From Arthrobacter sp. Leaf234 (GTDB taxonomy: Bacteria > Actinomycetota > Actinomycetes > Actinomycetales > Micrococcaceae): a stretch of DNA of 64,000 bases. Numbering within the stretch: the stretch's first letter is position 1; each line of letters begins with the position of its first letter. The DNA is taken from NCBI RefSeq assembly GCF_001422665.1, contig NZ_LMLU01000001.1, positions 29,282 through 93,281 on the forward strand, in the 5' to 3' direction. The position numbers were made by a program, and so were the translations under genes. This document shows, piece by piece, positions 51,716-60,300 of this stretch. The notes under the pieces are model-generated. The model was given only the letters and a program-made list of their open reading frames with translations. It was not told where the DNA came from and searched no databases.

Positions 51716-52041
51716 CGAATCGTCGGCGTGAGCCATGGAGGACCCCGTGGCATGACGTGGAAGGTCACCCGGGCGATGCCCCCGACGCCGTCGCCCGCGC
51801 TCCTCACCCCGGCCCGGGCACACCGGAACGGGCGCGCTGGAACGGCCGGCTCGAGCCGACGTGCGGACCGTGACCGACCGCACCATCCGGGCGCCTTGAC
51901 CTTGTTCCGGGCACAGCCTCTTCACTGGTGAGCACCTGGAACAATCCAGCCCGGCACGACGCTCGTGACGCCACGAAGAGAACGTGGTGGGTGCGGCGGA
52001 GGAACCAGCGTCCGCTGCCGGAAGGGACGAAGGAGAACACC
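51716..52041. other. Intergenic region
   Basis: 326 nt with no supported gene or strong hairpin. The Shine-Dalgarno AAGGAG of the next gene is at 52030-52035. Confidence 0.4.
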
Positions 52042-52566
52042 GTGGACAACCCGTGCGAAGCCATCAGGGAATGGGTGCAGCAGCTGCCCGAACTGGTCCA
52101 GCCGCTCGGCGTCGGCGTCGCCGGCATGGTCCCCTATATCGAGGGTGAGGGTGCGGCCGGCATCGGCATCATCCTTGGGATCAATCCGGTGGTGGCGGCG
52201 CTCGCCGCGATGATCGGCAACTTCCTGAGCGTGCTCGCCGTCGTGACCATCAGTGCGCGTGTCCGCGAGAGAGTCGTGGCCGGTCGCGGGAACGACGGCG
52301 CTCCGACGGATCCTGCATCCCGCGCCCCGTCGGAGCGGCGCGCCAAGGGTCAGCGCCGGCTGCAGGGCTGGCTCTCCCGATTCGGTGTGCCGGGCGCGAG
52401 TCTCCTCGCCCCGCTGGCGCTCCCCACGCAGCTCACCGCCGCATTCTTCGCAGCATCCGGGGTCCGGACGGAGCGGGTCCTGTTCTGGCAGGCGATCGCC
52501 ATCCTCCTGTGGACCGGCGTCATCGCGGCCCTCGCGACCGGGTTCGTGGGGTTCCTCGGCTGGTGA
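52042..52566 (+). CDS. Small multi-drug export family membrane protein
   Basis: A 174-aa protein with about four helices. Seen: LGVGVAGMVPYIEGEGAAGIGIILGINPVVAALAAMIGNFLSVL, whose P-Y-I-E-G motif is diagnostic of this family, and RFGVPGASLLAPLALPTQLTAAFFAASGV, then a last helix ILLWTGVIAALATGFVGFLG. The transport role is inferred from the family name and is weakly proven. GTG start with a good Shine-Dalgarno. It is followed 55 nt later by a MerR gene on the same strand. Confidence 0.82.
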   Translation: MDNPCEAIREWVQQLPELVQPLGVGVAGMVPYIEGEGAAGIGIILGINPVVAALAAMIGNFLSVLAVVTISARVRERVVAGRGNDGAPTDPASRAPSERRAKGQRRLQGWLSRFGVPGASLLAPLALPTQLTAAFFAASGVRTERVLFWQAIAILLWTGVIAALATGFVGFLGW

Positions 52567-52621
52567 CGGCGATACTTGACGGACGGGCGGGCGTGGCGCG
52601 ATCGCGGAAGGACGGACGAGC

Positions 52622-53377
52622 ATGGCGTGGAGTACGCGGGAGATCGCCGAACTGGCGGGGACGACGGTCAACACGGTCCGTCACTACCACCAGGTCGGGC
52701 TTCTCGAGCAGCCGGACAGGATGTCCAACGGCTACAAGCAGTATGAGGTCCGGCACCTCGTCCGTCTCCTGAAGATCCGCCGGCTGCGGGACCTGGACGT
52801 GCCGCTCGACCAGATCGACGAGGTGACCCTCGACGGACATTCCTCCTCCGAGGCACTGAGGGCCATCGACGCGGACCTTGCCACGAGCATCGAGAGGCTG
52901 CAGCGCGCCAGGGCGGAGATCCAGGCGATCCTGCAGGGCTCATCGGTGACCGGCGTCCCGGCGGGTCTCGAGGACGTGGCACGCTGGTTGTCCGAGCCGG
53001 ACCAGTCGCTGATGCTGATCTACGCCCAGCTGTACGACCACGAGGCGATGCAGGACCTGCGGACCATGATCCGGGAGGATCCGGAGTCGCCGGGCAGGGA
53101 GTTCGACGCGTTGGCGCCTGACGCCGACGAGCCAGCCCGTGCAGAACTCGCGGAGCGCTACGCGCCGACCATCGCGAAGGCCCTCCGGGACTACCCATGG
53201 CTCACGGAGCCAGGGAAGCACCTGTCCAAGAGCGTGGAGGTCACCCGGAACACGGTCGTCGAATCGCTGGCGGCCCTCTACAACCCGGCGCAGCTCGACG
53301 TCCTGGCGCGGGCAAGCGCCCTCGCCGGCGTCGCTCTCGCGGAGGAGCAGGTCACCGCCGGGAAGCAGACGCCCTGA
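52622..53377 (+). CDS. MerR-family transcriptional regulator
   Basis: A 251-aa regulator. Seen: MerR HTH and wing STREIAELAGTTVNTVRHYHQVGLLEQPDRMSNGYKQYEVRHLVRLLKIRRLRDLDVPLDQI at 4-66, a coiled-coil (DADLATSIERLQRARAEIQAIL) and an alpha-helical effector domain of about 150 aa. The effector part has no metal-binding cysteines, so a drug or organic ligand is more likely. It may control the small-multidrug gene just upstream. Confidence 0.9.
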   Translation: MAWSTREIAELAGTTVNTVRHYHQVGLLEQPDRMSNGYKQYEVRHLVRLLKIRRLRDLDVPLDQIDEVTLDGHSSSEALRAIDADLATSIERLQRARAEIQAILQGSSVTGVPAGLEDVARWLSEPDQSLMLIYAQLYDHEAMQDLRTMIREDPESPGREFDALAPDADEPARAELAERYAPTIAKALRDYPWLTEPGKHLSKSVEVTRNTVVESLAALYNPAQLDVLARASALAGVALAEEQVTAGKQTP

Positions 53378-53521
53378 CATCGGTGACGGAAGCGTCCGCG
53401 AGCGGCACACCCGACACCCGGCCTCCGCCGTCCGGCACGGCCGGACCATCAACCCTCGCCCGGGGACCCGCGGAGCGGACGCCGCGGCTCCCCCGGCGAG
53501 TCCGCCCGGAGAGGACCGGAC

Positions 53522-54373
53522 TCACAGTGCGGTGTCCTGGCCCGTCTTCGACAGGGTGAAGATGCCGTAGCGCATCGCACCCGTGCGGTAGGCCAGGATC
53601 AGGCGGGGAAGGCTCAGCATGAAGACGCGGTTGCGTCCGCGGGCGGCGAGGTGACGCGTCTCGCGGTCGACGAGCAGGGCCTTGAGGAACCGGCCGACGC
53701 AGATCGTCCAGGTGCGTGCGACCCTGCGGCTGACGTCCTCGTAGCCGATCACCGTGAAGCCGGCCGCCTCCGCCAGCGCCTCGTACTCCTCGCGCGTACC
53801 CATGGAGGGCAGGCGGCCCTCCCTGCAGATCGGCTCGAGGAGATGCCGCACCTTCCACCCGCCGGCGCCGGTCTCGGCCAGCCAGGCGCAGACGACGAAG
53901 CGGCCACCGGGAGCGAGCACGCGGTGGGCCTCGCCGAAGAACCCGGCTTTGTCCTCCATGTGCTCGCTCGACTCGATGGCCCACGCGGCGTCGGCGGAGG
54001 CTCCGGCCAACCCGTTGACGAGCCAGTCACCGAGCCGCACGTCGACGCCGTCCATGGGACGCGATGCGGCATACTCCGCCTGCCCGGCCGAGAGCGTGAA
54101 GCCGGTCACCCGGACGCCGCGGGAGGCCGCGAGTTGCCGGGCCGTCGATCCGTAGCCGCAGCCGATGTCGACGCACTCCTCCCCGGGCCGGAGGTGCAGT
54201 CGATCGGCGACCGTCTCACTGAGCGCGTCGACGGCCTGGGCCGGCGACTCGCGACCCGTGGTCCAGAGCCCGTGGTGAACGTGCTCACCCCATACCCTTC
54301 GGTAGATCGGATCGAGCTCGTCGTAGTGATCCGCGACCGCCGCGGTGGTCTGGGAGCTGGCTGGGATGATCAC
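53522..54373 (-). CDS. SAM-dependent methyltransferase
   Basis: A 283-aa class I methyltransferase of the tocopherol/cyclopropane-type group. Seen: DHYDELDPIYRRVWGEHVHHGLW at the N-terminus, the SAM motif VDIGCGYGSTARQLAASRGVRVTGFTLSAGQAEYA near 66-100, ESSEHMEDKAGFFGEAHRVLAPGGRFVVCAW, and a long C-terminal lid. The Y-D-x3-x-Y...W..HH.G.W pattern suggests small-molecule or lipid substrates. The GTG start at 54373 lies 6 nt after TAGCGT. Confidence 0.88.
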   Translation of the reverse strand: MIIPASSQTTAAVADHYDELDPIYRRVWGEHVHHGLWTTGRESPAQAVDALSETVADRLHLRPGEECVDIGCGYGSTARQLAASRGVRVTGFTLSAGQAEYAASRPMDGVDVRLGDWLVNGLAGASADAAWAIESSEHMEDKAGFFGEAHRVLAPGGRFVVCAWLAETGAGGWKVRHLLEPICREGRLPSMGTREEYEALAEAAGFTVIGYEDVSRRVARTWTICVGRFLKALLVDRETRHLAARGRNRVFMLSLPRLILAYRTGAMRYGIFTLSKTGQDTAL

Positions 54374-54482
54374 GCCGTCACGCTACCGCCCCGATCCGTA
54401 CCACCGGAAGGGGCGGGCACGACGACGATCGACGCCCGGCCCGGCGCCCACCGGCTCGCGTCCCCGGCCAGGAGTGCCGGCG

Positions 54483-55250
54483 TCAGTCCCCGTCGCCGGC
54501 CGCGGCAGCCTTGATGGCGTCCTTCTCGGCGCGCAGGGTCTCCGTCTCATGCTGCTCCTCGGCCTTCTCCTGCCGGATGACCACCGCGAACAGCTTCTCC
54601 ATCTCCTTGGCGACGCCCGCTGCCGACGCCGGGTTCTGGCCGGTCACCAGGCGGCCGTCGACCACGACCTTCTCCTCGAAGACATCCGCCGACACGTGGG
54701 TGGCGCCCTGCTCCTCGAGCCGGTCCGCCAGGAAGAAGGGGATGACCGTGTCCTTGCCCGCGGCGACCTCCTCGTCGTTGGTGAAGGCGGCCACCTTCCG
54801 GCCCTCGACCAGGCGGAACCCGTTGTCCAGCTCCACGTTCACCAGCCCGGCCGGCCCGTGGCAGACCGCTCCGACCAGGCCGCCTGCGTCGTAGACGCTC
54901 GCCACCAGCTTCTGGAGACCTTCGCTGTCCGGGAAGTCCCACATGGTCCCGTGCCCGCCCACGAGGTAGACGGCGTCGTACTGGGCGGGGTCGACGACGT
55001 CGACGCGGGCCGTGTTGTAGAGACCGGCACGCGTGGTCTCGTCCTCCGTGAAGGCGACCTGCACGGGATCCGAGGTGTCCACCTCGTCGCGCGGAGGCTG
55101 CCCGCCCTGGATCGATGCGAAATCGACGAAGTGCCCGGAGTCCGTGAAGACCTTCCAGGGATGGGCGGCCTCGGCCACGTTGTAGCCGGTCTTCTCCCCG
55201 GTGTCGCCGATCTCGGAAACGCTGGTCAGAACCATGAGGATCTTCTTCAT
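54483..55250 (-). CDS. DJ-1/PfpI-family class I glutamine-amidotransferase-like protein
   Basis: A 255-aa protein of the Hsp31-like branch. Seen: MKKILMVLTSVSEIGDTGEKTGYNVAEAAHPWKVF, YLVGGHGTMWDFPDSEGL and the nucleophile elbow GAVCHGPAGL. The C-terminus is rich in Glu, Lys and Ala and probably extends as a helix. The family includes glyoxalase III and stress chaperones. The start ATG has GAGGAGC upstream. Confidence 0.9.
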   Translation of the reverse strand: MKKILMVLTSVSEIGDTGEKTGYNVAEAAHPWKVFTDSGHFVDFASIQGGQPPRDEVDTSDPVQVAFTEDETTRAGLYNTARVDVVDPAQYDAVYLVGGHGTMWDFPDSEGLQKLVASVYDAGGLVGAVCHGPAGLVNVELDNGFRLVEGRKVAAFTNDEEVAAGKDTVIPFFLADRLEEQGATHVSADVFEEKVVVDGRLVTGQNPASAAGVAKEMEKLFAVVIRQEKAEEQHETETLRAEKDAIKAAAAGDGD

Positions 55251-55402
55251 GGGGTGCTCCTCTCGTCAGCCTCCCACCCTACGCCCGGCCCCGCCGCACG
55301 CCATCCGGCGCCCTCGTCGTCGTCGTCGGCCTATGGCGCACCATCACGGCCGTCCGCGCACCCCGAGTCCTGCCGCCGGGGCGCCCGCGATAGCCTGAAC
55401 GC

Positions 55403-55858
55403 ATGGCAATACGGGTGCTCGCAGTGGGCCGCAAGCACGAGAGCTGGGTGTCCGAGGGGATCGAGCGGTACGCGAAGCGGCTGAAGAAGCCCTTCGATCT
55501 CTCCTGGCAGCTGATCTCCCACTCGGCGCGCGAGAACGACGCCGCCCGCAAGGAGGAGTCCGAGCGGCTGCTCGGCAGGCTCGGCTCGGACTTCGTGATC
55601 CTGCTCGACGAACGCGGTACGGCCGTCGACTCGCCCGCACTGTCCCGAACCCTCCTCGCACCGCTCGAGTCCTCCCGCGGTGTCACGATCATCATCGGCG
55701 GTGCCTACGGTGTCGACCGGCCGGTGCACCAGCGGGCCGACTTCGTCTGGTCCCTCTCCCCGCTCGTCTTCCCGCACCAGCTCGTCCGGTTGATCCTCGC
55801 GGAGCAGGTGTACCGCGCGCAGGAAATCGCAGGCGGACGGTCCTACCACCACGAATGA
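55403..55858 (+). CDS. rlmH: 23S rRNA (pseudouridine1915-N3)-methyltransferase
   Basis: A 151-aa SPOUT-class enzyme that methylates pseudouridine 1915 in helix 69 of 23S rRNA. Seen: IRVLAVGRKHESWVSEGIERYAKRLKKPFDLSWQ, VILLDERGTAVDSP, the knot region TIIIGGAYGVDRPVHQRADFVWSLSPLVFPHQLVRLILAEQVYRA, and the conserved C-terminal HHE. The ATG lies 6 nt after TAGCCT. Confidence 0.97.
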   Translation: MAIRVLAVGRKHESWVSEGIERYAKRLKKPFDLSWQLISHSARENDAARKEESERLLGRLGSDFVILLDERGTAVDSPALSRTLLAPLESSRGVTIIIGGAYGVDRPVHQRADFVWSLSPLVFPHQLVRLILAEQVYRAQEIAGGRSYHHE

Positions 55859-55935
55859 AGGCCGGTCCGGTAACAATCGCACCACGCCCCGCCCGCGCCC
55901 TCGGCGGCTGCCGCACCCGGACGTAGGGTGAGGGA

Positions 55936-56676
55936 ATGACTACTCTGCTGGGGAGCAAGCGTTGGATCGCGGCCGTGATGGCCGCCGGGGCACTGGCGGC
56001 GGTGACCGGCTGCACCGCCTCCGGATCCGACGGCGGGACGGCGGCGACGTCCGCCGGAACCGCAGGCGCGTCCGCCATCCCCTCGGCCGCCCCGACCACT
56101 GCACCGTCCACAGCCCCATCCGCCGCCCCCTCCGCCGCACCGGGTCCCACGGGGACCGCACCCGCCTCCGCAACGCCGTCGGCGTCTGCTGCCCCGGGCG
56201 ACGCCCCGTCGCCGTCCGCCTCACCGAGCCCCTCGGTCGCCGTGCCGACCGCCGGTGGTCCCTGCACGGCGGCGCAGCTGACCGGTGCGGTGGAGGACCA
56301 GCTCGGTGGCGGTGCCGCGGGCAGCGTCTACCGCACACTCGTCCTCACCAATGCCTCCGACCGGGAGTGCACCGTCCAGGGGTACCCGGGCGTCTCCTAC
56401 GTGGACGCGGCGGGCACGCAGATCGGAGCTCCCGCGGAGCGCGACGGGACGGCGGCGGCCGCCGTCACCCTCGCGCCGGGAGCCTCCGCGAGCACCACCC
56501 TCCAGCAGACCAACGCCGAGAACTACGGGGCGGACTGCGGCATCACGCAGGCCGCGGGTGTACGCGTGTACCCCCCGGGCGCGACCGACTCGCTCGTCCT
56601 GCCGCAGGACATCCCGGCGTGCTCGGCAGCGTCGATCGTGCTCATGCGGGTGGGAACACTGCAGCCCGCGTCCTAG
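55936..56676 (+). CDS. DUF4232 lipoprotein
   Basis: A 246-aa exported protein. Seen: a signal peptide with lipobox AVTGC (Cys about 26), about 75 residues of Ala/Pro/Ser/Thr-rich linker, then the DUF4232 domain CTAAQLTGAVEDQLGGGAAGSVYRTLVLTNASDRECTVQGYPGVSYVD...CGITQAAGVRVYPPG...IPAC. Function unknown; such proteins sit on the outer membrane face of actinobacteria. The ATG follows TAGGGT by 6 nt. The 3' end overlaps the convergent membrane gene by 35 nt. Confidence 0.9.
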   Translation: MTTLLGSKRWIAAVMAAGALAAVTGCTASGSDGGTAATSAGTAGASAIPSAAPTTAPSTAPSAAPSAAPGPTGTAPASATPSASAAPGDAPSPSASPSPSVAVPTAGGPCTAAQLTGAVEDQLGGGAAGSVYRTLVLTNASDRECTVQGYPGVSYVDAAGTQIGAPAERDGTAAAAVTLAPGASASTTLQQTNAENYGADCGITQAAGVRVYPPGATDSLVLPQDIPACSAASIVLMRVGTLQPAS

Positions 56677-57235
56677 CTGCTGCAGGAGGGCCGCCCCGGG
56701 GCCGGTTCGACGGCTGCTGCCGGCCCGTCTCCCGCAGGCGCCACGCCGCGAAGCCGATGAGCGCGGCGGTCGACAGTGCGAGGACCAGCGTCAGCCACGG
56801 CCGGTCGGCGACGATCGACGCGAGCCCGAGGACGGCTGTGGCCACCCCGGCGGTCACCATGACGCGCCCCCGCTCCAGCAGCCCGTACATCGCGAGGCCG
56901 ATCCCCAGGACCACCCACGCACCCAGGCCGTGGAACGCCGCCACGGCCCCGCCGAGCAGCGCCCCGAGCTCGACCACGACGGCAAGGACCAGGTAGGCGC
57001 CCGTCCGGGCGCTGATCGCCGGCGGGTGACGGATGAGCCAGGGGGCCGTCACGAGGACGAGCACGAGCGTGCTCACGACGAAATAGGCCGCGATCCGGCC
57101 GGTGTCGCCGTCGACCAGGACCGCGGCGACCGCCCCGCCGAGGAAGAGCACGCCGATCGCGGCCACTGGCACCCAGTTGTTCGACAGGTGTCCGGCATCT
57201 CCCGGTCGCTGCGCTCTGCCTGCTCCGGCCGTCAT
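56642..57235 (-). CDS. Multi-TM membrane protein
   Basis: A 197-aa protein with about six hydrophobic helices (e.g. VPVAAIGVLFLGGAVAAVLVD, IAAYFVVSTLVLVLVTAPWLI, WVVLGIGLAMYGLLERGRVMVTAGVATAVLG) and a basic, Pro-rich cytoplasmic tail. No function recognised. It converges on, and slightly overlaps, the DUF4232 gene. Confidence 0.78.
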   Translation of the reverse strand: MTAGAGRAQRPGDAGHLSNNWVPVAAIGVLFLGGAVAAVLVDGDTGRIAAYFVVSTLVLVLVTAPWLIRHPPAISARTGAYLVLAVVVELGALLGGAVAAFHGLGAWVVLGIGLAMYGLLERGRVMVTAGVATAVLGLASIVADRPWLTLVLALSTAALIGFAAWRLRETGRQQPSNRPRGGPPAAARTRAAVFPPA

Positions 57236-57377
57236 GCCCTGCTCCCGTCAGCCGTTCCGTCCAGCCCTTCGTCGAAACCTACTGCGCGCCACCCCCGTTC
57301 CGCGGCAGCCCCGCGGTGCGGCGGACGGCGCATCCGCGGAAGGCCCGAGTGTCGGTGCGCTGGGGCATGATGATGGG

Positions 57378-60300
57378 GTGACGACGCCGGTGCTGACGAG
57401 GTTCACCCCCGCGACCCATGAGTGGTTCGCCGGGGCCTTCGCCGAGCCCACGCCGGCGCAGGAGGGCGCGTGGTCCGCGATCTCCGCGGGCTCCAACGCC
57501 CTCGTCGTCGCCCCGACCGGCTCGGGTAAGACCCTCGCGGCGTTCCTTTGGGCCCTCGATCGGCTCATCGCCTCGGGCGAGGGGAGTGGCGATGCCGACG
57601 AGGACGCCCCCGAGGTACCGGCGAAGGGCCGGAAGGCCCCACCGAAGAAGCCGAGGCGCACCACGCGCGTCCTCTACATCTCACCCCTGAAAGCGCTCGG
57701 CGTCGACGTCGAGCGGAATCTCCGCGCGCCCCTGATCGGCATCACGCAGACCGCGAAGCGCCTCGGGCTGCCCGCCCCGAGCATCACGGTGGGCGTCCGT
57801 TCGGGCGACACGCCGCAGGCCGAGCGGCGGGCCATGCTGACGCGTCCGCCGGACATCCTCATCACCACGCCCGAATCACTGTTCCTGATGCTCACGTCGA
57901 AGGCGCGGGAGACGCTGATGGAGGTGGACACCGTCATCATCGACGAGGTCCACGCCGTCGCCGGCACCAAGCGCGGCGCGCACCTCGCCGTATCCCTCGC
58001 CCGCCTCGACGCCCTGCTGGACAAGCCCGTGCAGCGCATCGGCCTGTCCGCCACCGTGGAGCCGAAGGAGACGGTGGCGCGCTTCCTCTCCGGGAACGCA
58101 CCGGTGGAGATCGTCGCACCGCCGTCGAAGAAGCAGTGGGACCTGACGGTCACGGTGCCGGTGGAGGACATGACGGAACTCGGCGGGGCCGTGGCCACGG
58201 GGGACGACGACGGCGACTCCGTGCCCCAGGCCAGCATCTGGCCGCACGTCGAGGAGAAAATCGTCGACCTGATCGGCCAGAACCGGTCCACGATCGTGTT
58301 CGCCAACTCGCGCCGGCTCGCCGAGCGGCTCACCGCGCGGCTCAACGAGATCCACGCGGAGCGCCTCGAGCGTGACGCCGTGTGGGCGGCCGGCGGTGAC
58401 CCCGACGCCCCTGACGCCCCTGACGCCCCCGACGCGACGGCGGCGTCCTCCTCCGCCCAGCCCTATGCCCATACGACCGCGACACCCGCGCAGATGATGG
58501 CGCAGGCCGGCCAGAGCACCGGCGCCGAACCGCTGCTGGCGCGCGCCCACCACGGCTCGGTGTCGAAGGACCAGCGTGCCCTCATCGAGGACGACCTCAA
58601 GTCAGGGCGCCTGCGCTGCGTGGTCGCGACGAGTTCCCTGGAACTCGGGATCGACATGGGCGCGGTGGACCTCGTGGTGCAGGTCGAGTCGCCGCACTCC
58701 GTGGCGAGCGGACTGCAGCGCGTCGGGCGCGCGGGGCACCAGGTGGGCGAGGTGTCGCAGGGCGTCCTGTTCCCCAAGCACCGTGGGGACCTCGTCAACA
58801 CGACCGTGACGGTGGAGCGCATGCTCGCCGGGCAGATCGAGCCCCTGTACATCCCCACCAATCCCCTGGACATCCTGGCCCAGCAGACCGTCGCGGCAGC
58901 AGCGCTGGGCACCATCGACGTCGAGGAGTGGTTCGACGTCGTCCGCGCATCGGCCCCGTTCGCCACCCTCCCCCGCTCGGCCTTCGACGCGACCCTCGAC
59001 CTCCTCGCCGGCCGGTACCCCTCCGACGAGTTCGCCGAGCTCCGGCCCCGCATCATCTGGGACCGCGTCGAGGGGACCATCACGGGCAAGCCCGGAGCGC
59101 AGCGCCTCGCCGTCACGTCCGGCGGCACCATCCCCGACCGCGGGCTCTTCGGCGTCTTCCTCGTGGGCTCCGAGGGCGAGGGCCCCCGCGCGGGCGGGCG
59201 CCGCGTCGGTGAACTCGACGAGGAGATGGTCTACGAGTCCCGCGTGGGAGACGTCTTCGCGCTCGGCGCCACGAGCTGGCGCATCGAGGAGATCACGCAC
59301 GACCGCGTGCTCGTGTCCCCGGCGTTCGGCCAGCCGGGCAAACTGCCCTTCTGGAAGGGCGACTCCCTCGGCCGGCCGGTGGAACTGGGCCGCGCCCTCG
59401 GCGCCTTCAACCGGGAGATGTCCGGGAGCACGCCCGAGAAGGCGCAGGAACGGTGCGAGAGGATCGGTCTCGACGCCTGGGCGGCGGGGAACCTCATCAC
59501 GTACCTGACCGAGCAGCGCGAGGCCACCGAGGTGGTCCCGAACGACCGCACGCTCGTCGTCGAGCGTTTCCACGACGAACTCGGCGACTGGCGCGTGGTG
59601 CTCCACAGCCCGTTCGGCATGCCCGTGCACGCCCCCTGGGCCCTCGCCGTCGGCGCGCGGCTCGAGCAGCGGTACGGCATGGACGGGTCCGCCATGGCCT
59701 CCGACGACGGCATCGTGCTGCGGGTGCCGCTCATGGACGACGAACCACCGGGCGCCGATCTCTTCCTGTTCGACGCGGAGGAGCTGGACGGGATCGTGAC
59801 CGCAGAGGTGGGCGGCTCCGCACTCTTCGCCTCGCGGTTCAGGGAGTGTGCCGCGCGGGCCCTGCTCCTGCCGCGCCAGAACCCGAGCAAGCGCACCCCG
59901 CTGTGGCAGCAGCGCCAGCGTTCCGCCCAGCTGCTCGACGTCGCCAAGAAGTACCCGACCTTCCCGATCGTGCTCGAGACCGTGCGTGAGTGCCTGCAGG
60001 ACGTCTACGACCTCCCGGCGCTGAAGGACCTCGCCGCGTCGCTGGAGCGCCGGGAACTCCGGATCGTCGAGGTCACCACGCAGCAGCCCTCGCCGTTCGC
60101 CCGGTCCATGCTGTTCGGGTACGTCGCCTCGTTCCTCTACGAGGGAGACTCGCCGCTGGCCGAACGCCGGGCCGCGGCCCTGTCCCTCGACCCGACCCTC
60201 CTCAACGAACTGCTGGGCCGCGCGGAACTGCGCGAGCTGCTCGACGCCCGGGTCATCGCCGAGACGGAGCTGGAGCTGCAGCGCCTGAAGGCGGACCGGC